In this document: positions 19,420-29,019 of the stretch, piece by piece
How the letters are laid out: the number at the start of each line of letters is the position of its first letter
Numbering within the stretch: the first letter of the stretch is position 1
Assembly: GCF_029892485.1 (NCBI RefSeq)
Contig: NZ_JARXVG010000023.1
Span: 1-62,273, forward strand
Direction: 5' to 3'
Length of the DNA: 62,273 nucleotides
Source: Variovorax boronicumulans
Lineage (GTDB): Bacteria; Pseudomonadota; Gammaproteobacteria; Burkholderiales; Burkholderiaceae_C
Made by a program: the position numbers and the translations under genes
Notes under the pieces: model-generated
Databases searched by the model: none
Told to the model about the DNA's origin: nothing
The model's input: only the letters and a program-made list of their open reading frames with translations

Positions 19420-19749
19420 GTGTCGTCCAGCCAATCTCCTCGCTCAGTCTTCGGTGCACGTCTGCGGCTTGCGCGAATGGCAGCCGGGCTGCCGCAGGAC
19501 AAGCTTGGAGTGAAAGCGGGGCTGGACGAAGGCACCGCAAGCGCGCGCATCTCTCGCTACGAGAGCGGAATTCACGAGCCAAACATCGCGTTTGCCCATC
19601 GACTCGCAGGCGAGCTCGGCATACCCGCCGCTTACTTTTACGCAGTAGACGACGAATTGGCCAAGCTCATCCTCTGGTTTGGCCAACTGAGCACTAAGCA
19701 GCGAAAGTCACTTCTCGAGTTTGCCGGTCAGCTCAAAGCGCCTTCTTAG
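19420..19749 (+). CDS. Small XRE-family HTH regulator
   Basis: A 109-residue protein with an HTH_3 domain at about 10-70 (FGARLRLARMAAGLPQDKLG, ARISRYESGIHEPN, LAGELGIPAAYFYA) and a short helical tail. The GTG start gives the normal length and lies right after an inverted repeat; frame extensions upstream overlap the divergent regulator and are not credible. It resembles phage or defence-island regulators in size. The defence-like genes lie downstream on the same strand, but 450 bases away. Confidence 0.8.
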   Translation: MSSSQSPRSVFGARLRLARMAAGLPQDKLGVKAGLDEGTASARISRYESGIHEPNIAFAHRLAGELGIPAAYFYAVDDELAKLILWFGQLSTKQRKSLLEFAGQLKAPS

Positions 19750-20203
19750 ATACTGGCGTCGATTGCTACCCGCTCGTTGGTCCAGCTACGACGATGCGAT
19801 TCGGACACTGAAGCGGCACTGCGGGCAAACGAATGGCTTGAGTTCACAGATGCTTCTCGCCCGGCCGTTCACTGCGCTTCGTGTGGCGCAGTCGACCTCA
19901 CAACCAGCGACCTAGCACCAGTAGCCCTCCGCGCTTGTTCTTGAAGGCGCTACTGCCTATGGCCAGATAACATTGACTGCTATGCAGCGGTTGCTGCCGG
20001 TCGCCGGGGTATGCCAAGGTCCCAGTTCCTGCTCAAATGCGGCCATTGAACCCACGTGCCTAAGGAAGCGCGCCGACCGCTACCTTGCCCGCGGTTGGAG
20101 CGAAACCGCCGTCGCGATCGCTTCGTTTAACACCTGCCGACTGTTTCGAGACTCCGCTTACGAAAGAGCTCCGGCACCCGCCGAAAGATATCCGGGTACA
20201 CGC
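19750..20203. other. Gap with one weak small frame
   Basis: A 55-codon frame from a TTG at 19777 to 19944 reads with few rare residues and contains a CxxC pair (HCASCGAVDL). It has no ribosome-binding site and no known domain, so it is not called. A longer in-frame extension of the next gene starts at 19973 but shows no conserved pattern. Confidence 0.3.
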
Positions 20204-21472
20204 ATGCCGCTGAAATCAACGCGCAACTTCCTTCAAACAGACGAGGGCCAGCTGGCTCAATACCGTTCGCGCAAGTCCCGCCGGCTCCACGTAGCGGTCC
20301 ACGATGTCGAACCTCAGTCGAAGCGGATGTCCGAGGTGGATCGCGACAGGTTTCAGGCCGAGGTACTCGCCGGCATGTTGATGAGAAAACGGATGGCTTT
20401 CAAGGGCAGCCTCGCTTTGCGGATCGACCTGAGCACGAGTTCGAAGAATCCGCCTCAGGCCCACACCATCGCCAAGAACATTCTGGATCTGCTCGCCGCA
20501 CGAAGGCCGAACGTGAAAGGGCGGGAGGCCTGCGTGCTGTACAAGGATGACAAGCAGATCCAGGCGCTTTCCGTGTCGTGCCGTCACGGAGAAGCGCAGC
20601 CACTGACCATGCTTGAGGCTCGACCCATGTCCGCGATGCTCAAAGACCTGGAGACCGCCACCGAAGCCTCAAGGCAGCTCGAACTGTCGGACCCGTACGA
20701 AGACGATCGCAATGACGAATGGGTCAAGTCACTGAAGGACCATTTCAAGAACGAAGAGGCCCTGCGAATCCGGCTTGGTGACGCCACCTACGACGCATTC
20801 ACGAAGTTCTATCGCCATCACGCGCAGCGGGCGTTGTTGTCTCGCAGCACAGTGAACGTTTCCGTGCTCCATTGGATGTACGGGCAATCCGAAGTTGCCT
20901 CGCGCATCTTCGCCCCGGACGCTTGGGTGGAACTGATCCGCTGGCACGGGGTTCGCCTGGAGGTTGGAGAACTGCCCATCGCAAAAGGAACTGGCGACGC
21001 CTTCAAAGCGCGTATCGCCAGCGCGATTACGGATTTCAAGACCAGGTGGAACTGGCTTCTCGATCCACTCGAGATCGCCGTCGCGCTTGAAGTCGTCGTT
21101 CGACCAAATCCTGGGACGCCGCGGGGTGTGTTGCACGACCTCGACAACATTGTTCGGGACTATCTCCTGCCCCAAGTTGTGCCCGCATTCGACACGGTGA
21201 GTGATCAGCGATGGACGATCGACTTCGAGGACCTGAAGCAAACCGCTCCCGAACTGGCCGCAGCTTGGGGCGCGAATCCTCTCCCGCCGAAGGGGACGCG
21301 CTCGGGCGTCACTCGCTATGAGGTCTGGCGTCTTCCTCCGTCGAGCGAGAGCGGGCCAGGATTTGTCAGCGCTGCCCTGGTTGCCGATATCGATGCAAAG
21401 GGCGGCTTGATGGAACAAATGGACGACTTGGTCGAGGAATGGTCCACGATGCTGTCGAGGAAGCGGCTCTGA
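20204..21472 (+). CDS. Protein with two RusA-like halves, defence-associated by position
   Basis: About 422 residues from the chosen ATG; an upstream start is possible because no clear ribosome-binding site marks it. The first half (about 60-145) reads FKGSLALRIDLSTS, then AHTIAKNILDLL and YKDDKQIQALSV, the strand-helix-strand order of RusA Holliday-junction resolvases, but the acidic D-x-D-N positions are replaced by AHTIAKN. The second half (about 290-340) reads EVVVRPNP then VLHDLDNIVRDYLL, keeping D312-L-D314-N. RusA works as a dimer of one such fold, so a fused pair with one dead half is plausible. This assignment rests on motif reading and could be wrong. It lies 360 bases upstream of a nuclease-STAND gene on the same strand. 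Base use is less GC-rich than the flanking metabolic genes. Confidence 0.55.
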   Translation: MPLKSTRNFLQTDEGQLAQYRSRKSRRLHVAVHDVEPQSKRMSEVDRDRFQAEVLAGMLMRKRMAFKGSLALRIDLSTSSKNPPQAHTIAKNILDLLAARRPNVKGREACVLYKDDKQIQALSVSCRHGEAQPLTMLEARPMSAMLKDLETATEASRQLELSDPYEDDRNDEWVKSLKDHFKNEEALRIRLGDATYDAFTKFYRHHAQRALLSRSTVNVSVLHWMYGQSEVASRIFAPDAWVELIRWHGVRLEVGELPIAKGTGDAFKARIASAITDFKTRWNWLLDPLEIAVALEVVVRPNPGTPRGVLHDLDNIVRDYLLPQVVPAFDTVSDQRWTIDFEDLKQTAPELAAAWGANPLPPKGTRSGVTRYEVWRLPPSSESGPGFVSAALVADIDAKGGLMEQMDDLVEEWSTMLSRKRL

Positions 21473-21832
21473 TCGCTTATTTCGCCAGTTCCAAAGTCGA
21501 GTTGCGTATTCCACTGATCGCGGACACCCATTCCAGACGATCGCGGGCAGCGTTCCATTCTGTGGCAAGCAGATTCCACGCCGATCGGCATATCGGCAGC
21601 CGCCGTCACGGGTTGGCCCAACCCGACCAACTTCCCTCAGTCTCAAGCGGCGTCGTGGCATGGTCCGGATCGCAGCGGTTGCAGTCACACAGCAATTGCC
21701 ACTGACGGCACAGTCTGGCGCTCACAGCGGTCATTGATCCAGCGGAGAGGGCAAACTGGCGCTGGAGGAGCACCAGTGCCAAGCTTGCCAGTAAGCTTCG
21801 CGGGAAGACAATTACGGGAAGCGTCAAATCAC
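21473..21832. promoter_or_regulatory. Leader of the STAND gene
   Basis: No gene is supported here. A frame could extend the STAND protein back to 21734, but the 33 extra residues show no pattern. AAGCTT occurs twice six bases apart at 21781-21798. A separate promoter for the STAND gene is likely but could not be pinpointed. Confidence 0.35.
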
Positions 21833-24800
21833 ATGGCGGAACTAGGTTCTGTAGGTCCTTCTAGAAGCGGAGACCAGTTTCACTACCAGTGGGCTGCCCG
21901 GCAATGCCTTGGCCTTCTTGCTGGGAAAGAGGGGCTTGTCGCGGTGTCGATAGAAGGGGCGTCGCTGGCCGAAGGTGATGCGTCCACAGATGCTGGCGAT
22001 GAGGTCATCGACGTCGGCCTTTACTACGGCAGCGAGAAGCTTGCAGAGGCCACGGCGATCTGCTACGTGCAGCTCAAGCATTCATCCAAGCGCGCCCACG
22101 AGCCGTGGAAAGCGAGTGGCCTGAAAAGAATCATTGATGGCTTCTCGAAGCGCTTCAAGGATCTCGAGGACACGCTTGGCATCGATATCCTGGCTGAGAA
22201 GGTGCGATTCTGCTTTTTGACCAACCGGCCCATCGACGCAGACGTTCTCGAGGCCTTGGTCGACATCGCCGCTGGTACCGCGGCACCTCGTCACTGTGCA
22301 ATTGACCGATTGCTGAAGCGCTACGCGAAGCCGGCCGGCAGTAACCTGCAGCACTTTTTCGCAGCTTTTTCGGTTGAAGCCGGCGAGCCCGATCTTTGGG
22401 AGCAGCGCAACCTGCTGAGCAAGGATCTGAGCGCATACCTGTCCGGGCCGGATGCTGACGCTCCGCTGCAGTTGAAAGAGTTGGTCACCCGCAAAGCCAC
22501 AGACGAGGGGGCGAAAGACCGGTCGATTCGCCTCTACGACGTGCTTCGCGTCCTGCAAGTGAGCGAGGTCGACCTTCTGCCGGCGCCATCGCTGATTGCC
22601 GACCCAAAGCAGGTGCTGACCCGGGCCCAGGAAGCGGAGATTCTCTCGACGCTCCTTGCCGCACAGCACCCTATGGTCATCCACGCCGATGGCGGCGTCG
22701 GCAAGTCCACTTTGTCGGCACGACTGTCGCGCGCAATGCCAGAGGGTTCGGTGGCAGTGTTGTACGACTGCTTCGGCGATGGGACATACCGCCAAGCGTT
22801 GAAGTATCGACATCGGTACCGCGACGCGCTTGTCCAGATTGCGAACGAGCTCGCAGCGCGACAACTCTGTCTGCCGCTGATTCCGTCTACCGGCACAGAT
22901 CCCAAGGCGTTCATGCGAGCCTTCGTGTCGCGGCTCAAGCAAGCAATCGAACTGCTACGGGCACGCACTCCTCATGCGAGCCTTTGCATCATCGTCGACG
23001 CGGCCGACAACGCGTACATGGCCGCACACGAGATTGGTGAGCGTGCCTTCGTCCATGACCTGATCAACACCGGCATGCCCGACGGAGTGAGGGTGGCCCT
23101 CACGTGCCGTTCCCATCGCCGGGAGCACCTGCGAGCTCCCCTCGACTCCATCGTGGTCAAGCTGGAGTCGTTCTCGAAGGCGGAGAGCGCCATGCATCTA
23201 CGACTGACCTATCCAGATGCGACTGATGCCGAAGCTGCGGAGTTCGCCTACCTTAGTAGCGATAACCCTCGAGTTCAGGCCTTGGCCATGGCAGCGGGAC
23301 AACCCATCGACGACATGCTTCGCGCGCTGGGCCCGACACCGACAACCGTTGAGCGCGCCATCGGAGACTTGCTGGCCAAAGCCGTCGCCAGATTGAAGGC
23401 TGAATCGGGCCCGACGGAAGCGGAGCAGATCGACCTCATCTGCAAGGGTCTTGCCGTCCTGCGGCCCCTCGTACCGATCTCCATCTTGGCCAAGATCGCT
23501 GGCGTTTCAGAGAGCGCCGTGCGGACCTTCGCGACTGAGTTTGGTCGCCCCTTGTTCGTCAAGGACGCGAGCCTGCACTTCTTGGATGAGCCCTCTGAGA
23601 CCTGGTTCAACGAGACCTTCAAGCCAGAGGCAGCTGCGCTCGACGCATTCCTTGCAAAACTCAAGCCACTCGCTGCAAGCAGTTCGTACGTCGCAGCGGC
23701 GTTGCCACAGTTGTTGCTATCTGCGGGCCGAATGGACGAACTGATCGCCCTCGCGCTGTCGGACGAAAGCCTCCCTGAGCTCAATCCTCTGGAACGCAGA
23801 GACGTCGAACTGCAGCGCCTGGTGTTCGCGCTCAGGGCTTGCCTGCAGCAAGGACGCCATGTTGCGGCCGCCAAGCTCGCGCTGAAAGTCGGCGGCGAAG
23901 CAGCCGGTGAAGCACGTCAAAACGCCCTCATCCAAAAAAACACGGATATTGCCGGCATCCTGCTATCCGCGGATCGCATCGAAGAACTTGTCTCCAGGCG
24001 CACTTTCGGTGGTGAGTTCCTTGGCGCGCATCATGCGTGCGAGGCCGTGCTGCTGTCCGGGAAAGATGACCTCGTTCCTGAGGCAAGAAGCAGATTGCGG
24101 ATGGCGTGGGAATGGCTGCTGGTTTGGAGCAAGCAGCCGCGCAATCGCCGTCGCAACCAATCGCTCGACGACGCAGAGCGCGCTGAACTGGCGACAGGTC
24201 TCTTGAGGTTGAGAGGCCCCGCAGAGTCCACGAAATTCCTCAAGGGATGGCGCCCTCGAACTACCACCCTACGAGCCACCAAGCTCGTTGCCGCGCGACT
24301 GGCGGATCTCGGTGACTACAAGAGACTGGACGAGCTTGCTGAGCATGCCGACGGCGACGTCTGGATGCTGCTAGGCCTTGCCGCAGAAGCAACCCGAGTC
24401 GGGCATCTGCTGCCACAAGCGCCACTGCGCCATCTGATGGCAATCCTGACAGACCCCAAGGTCAAGCTGCCGGACGAGGAGCCCATTTGGAAAGCGGGTG
24501 GGGACTTGTTGGATGCAATCAGGTCTGCAATCACGCAGGCTCTGCGATGTCTGCCGCGCGATGATGCTGCCTGGTCAGGCGTGTTGCGACGTTACCTGCC
24601 GATAGACCCACCCCGCCAACTCCACGATGGTTTTAGCGCCGACCGAATACAACTCGTTAGGGCTTATGCGCTTGAAGCGGCACTTCGCGGCCAACGACTT
24701 GCTCTGATTGACCTCGCATCGAAGGACATTCGCCAAGAGTTTGAACCCGCACGCTCTCAGAGCAAAGGGCAGGAAGCGTCCTTGCTCGAGCTTGTGACCG

Positions 24801-27800
24801 GAGGCGTGCTCGCTTGGTTCACCCTGAGCGCCGAGCTTGCATGTGGCCGTCAGCCCGATGACCTCAATCAACAGATCAAAGCTGCTCTAAAGCAGACGAA
24901 ATCTGCTTCGTCACAGGACTACCAACGGAACTTCAATCTGGACAGAATTGCTGCCGTCGAGTGGACGCAGATTCTGCGTGATGCAGAGGCCACTCAAACA
25001 GTGCAGGCTGACCAGCTGCTGCAATGGGTCGATGAAAACGATCGAATTCACTCGACCACCCTCACCGCAATGTGCCGCGTCGCCGCGCGCACAGCCGGTC
25101 TTGCCGACGTGGCCCTTCAGCTCAGCATCAGAGCTTTTAACCAGTTGGCGGCATCGCGCGACGACGCGGAGATGCGCGTTGACGATCTGCAGGAACTGGC
25201 GCGTGCCATCTTTTGCGTTAGTAAGCCCGAGTCCGCCGCCTATTTCGACCGGGCTATCGACATCGCTAGCAAGATTGGAGAGGAGCATTTGTCGCGATGG
25301 ACAACGTTCCTCGATCTAGCCGGTGCCGCATATCGCCCTGGCACCTCGAGGCCTCGGACCGCCTATCGATTGGCGCGGATGGCGGAACTCACCTACGAGC
25401 ACATGGCTCGAGACAAGTACATGGATTGGGATCGATTGGTCGAAGGCTTGGCGGACCTATGTCCACCCTCCAGCCTGGCAATCTTGAGTCGGTGGCGGGA
25501 CCGATCGTTCGGGCTGGCGAGCGAGCTTTTGCCGACCGCGATCTACCGGCTGGTGGCGACCGGGCATCTGCCGAAGGCGACCCCAGTCGCACTCAGCGGC
25601 ACCGTGTCAGAGTGGAAGCGCGTTGACGACATCAAGGTCGCCATCGAGGCAGAGCCAAACGCCGATCGAAAGAAATTACTTCTCCAGGTTGCTTATCGAT
25701 TCCTGCGAATCCAGCATGCTGACGCTTCGACGTGGCGCCGGCTCAAGAGGCTGGCCGATGAGTTGGCCGTCGCACTTCCAGATCTAGAGCGCTTGCTTCG
25801 CGCCTCCGAGGTCCAAGAGTCCATTGAGGCGTCGACAAAGGTTCCGACACCCTCTGGCGCCATCCGCGATGACACCAAAAAGCCTGACTGGGACGCTGTC
25901 TTCAATGGAGTCGATCTTTGTGATGCCGCAGCAGTCCACGGGGCTCGGCGGAATCTCAAGAAGTATGGCCATCGCACATATGTTGGGGAGTTCTACGAAC
26001 AAGGGTGTCGGCGCGCAACCTTGTCGCAGATCGATTCGTACCTCCGGGCAATCTTCTCTGACGACGGCTTCGACCTGTATCACTTCACCAACGTTGTCCG
26101 AAACCTGTCAGAGCCCAGCAGGAAGCTGCTGTCCGTTCGCAAGGAACTGAAGAGGACCGTTCTCGCGATAGCCACCAGTGAACCCAACCGCGTTGGGCGC
26201 CGAGGTTGGGGGCATGAAGGCCCCTTCAATGATCTCTATGCCACTGGCCTGGTGGCAGAAAAAGAGGTTGCATCCGCTCGGGTCAACGGGTACCTCTTGC
26301 AACTCGACACGCTGAGTGCCGAGGAACTTTTCCATCTTGTGGATCCGCTGGCGTTGCAAATGACCGCAGATGAGGCAGATGAAGTGCTGAACTTTGGCCT
26401 TGATTTGCTGGAGGACGCCCTGGAGGCTGAAGACGGCGACGGTGCGTGGGATAACTCCCTTAAGCCTTCAACCTCGTGCGAGGAGGCCTTAGCTGGGTAT
26501 CTTTGGGCGGGCCTGGCGCGTCCCTCCACATCAGAGCGATGGGAACATGTGCACTGTGTCCGGAACTGCCTCCAACTGGAGTGGACATCGCTGATGGCTG
26601 CGTTGGCGGCTCGCGCGTGTAGTGTGGACCCCGCCCCATTCGTTGATCGCGGGCTGGTTTTCTACGAGTGGCACGCCCGGCAATGGCTCTGTCTTGCCTT
26701 GGCGCGCGGTGCAATGGACGAACCTAGGGCCGTGGCAGCGTTTCTCGCGTTTCTCAGCACTGCAGTGAGGGAAGATCACGTCATCATCCGGCATTTCGCG
26801 TCTGATGCGCTGAGGCGGCTCCATCAGGTCAGCGAGCTGTCGGCGGATCTGCTCGCTATCGTGAACCGCGCGAACCGCCCGGAGCTTGCTGTTGAGACGT
26901 ACGCCCGCGGCGACATGGACGTGGTTGATGCCACTTCGGATGCGGATATCGCGGAGGGGGAGGAGAAATATTACTTTGGCATCGACATCGGTTCGTATTG
27001 GTTTGCGCCCTTGGGCCGTGTCTTCGGGCTGAACGAGCATTCTGTCGAGCGGCGGGCTCGCTCGGTGTTGCGCGAGCGACTGTTGTTAGAACCGTACCGG
27101 CACGTCGACGATCAACGCTACAAGCGCGGACTCTATCGCGGGCGAGAAACCACGCACTCCCACGGTTCCATGCCCGAGGTAGAGGACATGCGCGTTTACC
27201 ACTCCTATCACGCCATGATGCTGGCGGCAGGCCAACTTCTGAAGACGCTGCCTATACGTCGCCGTGCCGATGAAGAAGAGAACCCCTTCGACGACTGGTT
27301 GAAGGGGCAGTTGCTGACCCGCGCTAATGACCGGTGGCTCTCTGACAGGCGCGATCCCGAAATCACAATTGCCAGCACGGCAAGCGGCTCTCCGCCAAGC
27401 GGCACATGGTGTTGGGAGGTAACTAGGCAGTACTTGGACGATCAATTGACGACGGACGACGGCATGAAAGTCCTTTGGGGGCATTGGACGACTACCGACG
27501 CGGCGAATGGCGAGACCGTCTCAGTCGGATCGGCGCTCGTATCCACCCGTCACGCACCGGCGCTCCTGGCAGCCTTGCAGACCAGTCCTGACCCAGGAAA
27601 TGTCTACTTGCCTGACGCCGACCACGTTGAGCATCGGGACGATTCACCTGACCCAGAGATGCGGCTCTTCGGATGGGTCACGACCCGAAACGATTCTATG
27701 AACCTTGACGAATACGACCCTTGGGCCGGCAAGGTAGCCAGCCCAGGCCCCCGTCCTTGCCCTACGATCCTCGACGCCCTAAAGCCAACAACGGACCCGG

Positions 27801-28093
27801 ATTCGAGATCTTGGGCACTTTCAGCAGGCGGGACGCTGAGAAGCGAAACATGGTCGCGCAGCGTCGGTTATGGGAACGAGCGTGACGTCTTGACCGGCAC
27901 TCGGCTGAGTGCCGACGACGAGTTCATTCGCGCACTGTTGAAAGGTCGTCAGGAAGACTGCCTGATCGTTCGTGTCAAAGTCCGCCGCAAGCCGCCGAAA
28001 GACCAGAGTGGCGAGGACGAATACTCCTTCTACAACTGGCCCTACAACCGCTTTTACCTGGTCGGAAACGATGGAATCACTCGATCGCTCTAA
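21833..28093 (+). CDS. Avs-like STAND NTPase with N-terminal Cap4-type nuclease
   Basis: 2086 residues from the ATG that begins MAELGSVGPSRSGDQF. The N-terminal 220 residues fit a DUF4297/Cap4 PD-(D/E)xK nuclease: SGDQFHYQWAA, then E41, D60 (VIDVGLYY) and Q80-L-K82. A STAND/NACHT-type NTPase follows with Walker A GGVGKST (K291) and Walker B CIIVDAADN (D389, D392), then CRSHRREHL sensor-like and winged-helix segments to about 620. The remaining 1400 residues are alpha-helical repeats, the usual phage-protein sensor of such proteins. It would be cytoplasmic, oligomerise on ligand and cut DNA. The gene overlaps the next by 23 bases. Similar nuclease-STAND proteins act in AVAST antiphage systems; the type-III arrangement with a small second gene is the closest I recall. 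Confidence 0.8.
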   Translation: MAELGSVGPSRSGDQFHYQWAARQCLGLLAGKEGLVAVSIEGASLAEGDASTDAGDEVIDVGLYYGSEKLAEATAICYVQLKHSSKRAHEPWKASGLKRIIDGFSKRFKDLEDTLGIDILAEKVRFCFLTNRPIDADVLEALVDIAAGTAAPRHCAIDRLLKRYAKPAGSNLQHFFAAFSVEAGEPDLWEQRNLLSKDLSAYLSGPDADAPLQLKELVTRKATDEGAKDRSIRLYDVLRVLQVSEVDLLPAPSLIADPKQVLTRAQEAEILSTLLAAQHPMVIHADGGVGKSTLSARLSRAMPEGSVAVLYDCFGDGTYRQALKYRHRYRDALVQIANELAARQLCLPLIPSTGTDPKAFMRAFVSRLKQAIELLRARTPHASLCIIVDAADNAYMAAHEIGERAFVHDLINTGMPDGVRVALTCRSHRREHLRAPLDSIVVKLESFSKAESAMHLRLTYPDATDAEAAEFAYLSSDNPRVQALAMAAGQPIDDMLRALGPTPTTVERAIGDLLAKAVARLKAESGPTEAEQIDLICKGLAVLRPLVPISILAKIAGVSESAVRTFATEFGRPLFVKDASLHFLDEPSETWFNETFKPEAAALDAFLAKLKPLAASSSYVAAALPQLLLSAGRMDELIALALSDESLPELNPLERRDVELQRLVFALRACLQQGRHVAAAKLALKVGGEAAGEARQNALIQKNTDIAGILLSADRIEELVSRRTFGGEFLGAHHACEAVLLSGKDDLVPEARSRLRMAWEWLLVWSKQPRNRRRNQSLDDAERAELATGLLRLRGPAESTKFLKGWRPRTTTLRATKLVAARLADLGDYKRLDELAEHADGDVWMLLGLAAEATRVGHLLPQAPLRHLMAILTDPKVKLPDEEPIWKAGGDLLDAIRSAITQALRCLPRDDAAWSGVLRRYLPIDPPRQLHDGFSADRIQLVRAYALEAALRGQRLALIDLASKDIRQEFEPARSQSKGQEASLLELVTGGVLAWFTLSAELACGRQPDDLNQQIKAALKQTKSASSQDYQRNFNLDRIAAVEWTQILRDAEATQTVQADQLLQWVDENDRIHSTTLTAMCRVAARTAGLADVALQLSIRAFNQLAASRDDAEMRVDDLQELARAIFCVSKPESAAYFDRAIDIASKIGEEHLSRWTTFLDLAGAAYRPGTSRPRTAYRLARMAELTYEHMARDKYMDWDRLVEGLADLCPPSSLAILSRWRDRSFGLASELLPTAIYRLVATGHLPKATPVALSGTVSEWKRVDDIKVAIEAEPNADRKKLLLQVAYRFLRIQHADASTWRRLKRLADELAVALPDLERLLRASEVQESIEASTKVPTPSGAIRDDTKKPDWDAVFNGVDLCDAAAVHGARRNLKKYGHRTYVGEFYEQGCRRATLSQIDSYLRAIFSDDGFDLYHFTNVVRNLSEPSRKLLSVRKELKRTVLAIATSEPNRVGRRGWGHEGPFNDLYATGLVAEKEVASARVNGYLLQLDTLSAEELFHLVDPLALQMTADEADEVLNFGLDLLEDALEAEDGDGAWDNSLKPSTSCEEALAGYLWAGLARPSTSERWEHVHCVRNCLQLEWTSLMAALAARACSVDPAPFVDRGLVFYEWHARQWLCLALARGAMDEPRAVAAFLAFLSTAVREDHVIIRHFASDALRRLHQVSELSADLLAIVNRANRPELAVETYARGDMDVVDATSDADIAEGEEKYYFGIDIGSYWFAPLGRVFGLNEHSVERRARSVLRERLLLEPYRHVDDQRYKRGLYRGRETTHSHGSMPEVEDMRVYHSYHAMMLAAGQLLKTLPIRRRADEEENPFDDWLKGQLLTRANDRWLSDRRDPEITIASTASGSPPSGTWCWEVTRQYLDDQLTTDDGMKVLWGHWTTTDAANGETVSVGSALVSTRHAPALLAALQTSPDPGNVYLPDADHVEHRDDSPDPEMRLFGWVTTRNDSMNLDEYDPWAGKVASPGPRPCPTILDALKPTTDPDSRSWALSAGGTLRSETWSRSVGYGNERDVLTGTRLSADDEFIRALLKGRQEDCLIVRVKVRRKPPKDQSGEDEYSFYNWPYNRFYLVGNDGITRSL

Positions 28094-28751
28094 GGCGGTC
28101 ATCGAACTCGGCAAGCGAATTGTTGCCGGCCTAAAGCTCGGTGACGATGTCATGGCTCAGTGGATGGCGCACTTGGTCGCTGAAAAGATATCCGCTGCAG
28201 AACAAGCGCCCGACGACACGCGGAATGCCGCCGTGGCTGCTTGCATTGAAGCAATTCTGAAACTTTGGGCGGATCGATACGCGCTGCCTCCGTACATGAG
28301 GCCGCTAAGGGAGTTGGACCCACTGCTCCATACCCTTAAGTCTCTCAGCCTCGATGAAGCTGACGGGTACAGGTATTTCTCACGGGCCCCGCGCGACGAA
28401 GAGCTTGATGGTGCCACCGGGGACGAAAAGAGACTTTTCGAAATCGCGATTGGCCTTGACCACTCTGCGAGAGAGTTGATCCGCTACTTTCTTTGCGTCG
28501 CTGCGGAGCGGTCGGCCGATTCGGTGAGGTTGTGGCTGGAGGAGGCGGTCAAAGGCGGCTTGGACGTCAACGTCGAGCTGAGTGTTTCCAGGTTCGTCGC
28601 GGACGGTCTCCTCAAAGCCAAGGAAGAGGCCCAGCAGAGGGCGATGTTGAAACGGATCGAAAGGCTGGAGAGCTTTGCAGATACCGCACTGGCGCTGGCC
28701 GCCGAAATGAGGAAAACGCTTCCTTCAGGCGCGGACAGTTCGGAAGGCTGA
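28071..28751 (+). CDS. Helical partner protein overlapping the STAND gene
   Basis: A 226-residue, mostly helical, acidic protein without signal peptide or membrane segment. The ATG lies inside the end of the STAND gene (23-base overlap), so the two are translationally coupled and probably act together. The sequence starts MESLDRSKAVIELGKRIVAG; a central region is rich in Leu/Asp/Glu and a C-terminal coiled-coil-like stretch has KEEAQQRAMLKRIERLE. No family was recognised. By position it may correspond to the small second component of type III AVAST loci; that is a guess from gene order only. Confidence 0.75.
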   Translation: MESLDRSKAVIELGKRIVAGLKLGDDVMAQWMAHLVAEKISAAEQAPDDTRNAAVAACIEAILKLWADRYALPPYMRPLRELDPLLHTLKSLSLDEADGYRYFSRAPRDEELDGATGDEKRLFEIAIGLDHSARELIRYFLCVAAERSADSVRLWLEEAVKGGLDVNVELSVSRFVADGLLKAKEEAQQRAMLKRIERLESFADTALALAAEMRKTLPSGADSSEG

Positions 28752-29019
28752 CGAGCGAGGCTTGAATAGGTGCGCGGCTGCCAGCGTCTGCTTTTGATCA
28801 CAGCAGTCGTTCTGCAGCGAACCGGCGATCGACAGCTGACAGTCTGAAGGCGACATCGAAATTCTCGATACGGCACTTGGCTTGCTGCCGGCGAGCTCGC
28901 GAGCAACGAAGGTCCATCCTGTGGTGAGGGGGCGGGCTTTGCCCGAATCGCCCAACACAGAATTTGCAGTCCGCTATGGGAGGCGTCGTTTCTCGGGGGT
29001 CATAAAAAATGCGGTGGCT

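Noticed and set aside
28752..29019. Possible small gene between the STAND partner and the GntR gene
   Set aside because: The frames found have no start signal and look like shadows of the GntR gene end.
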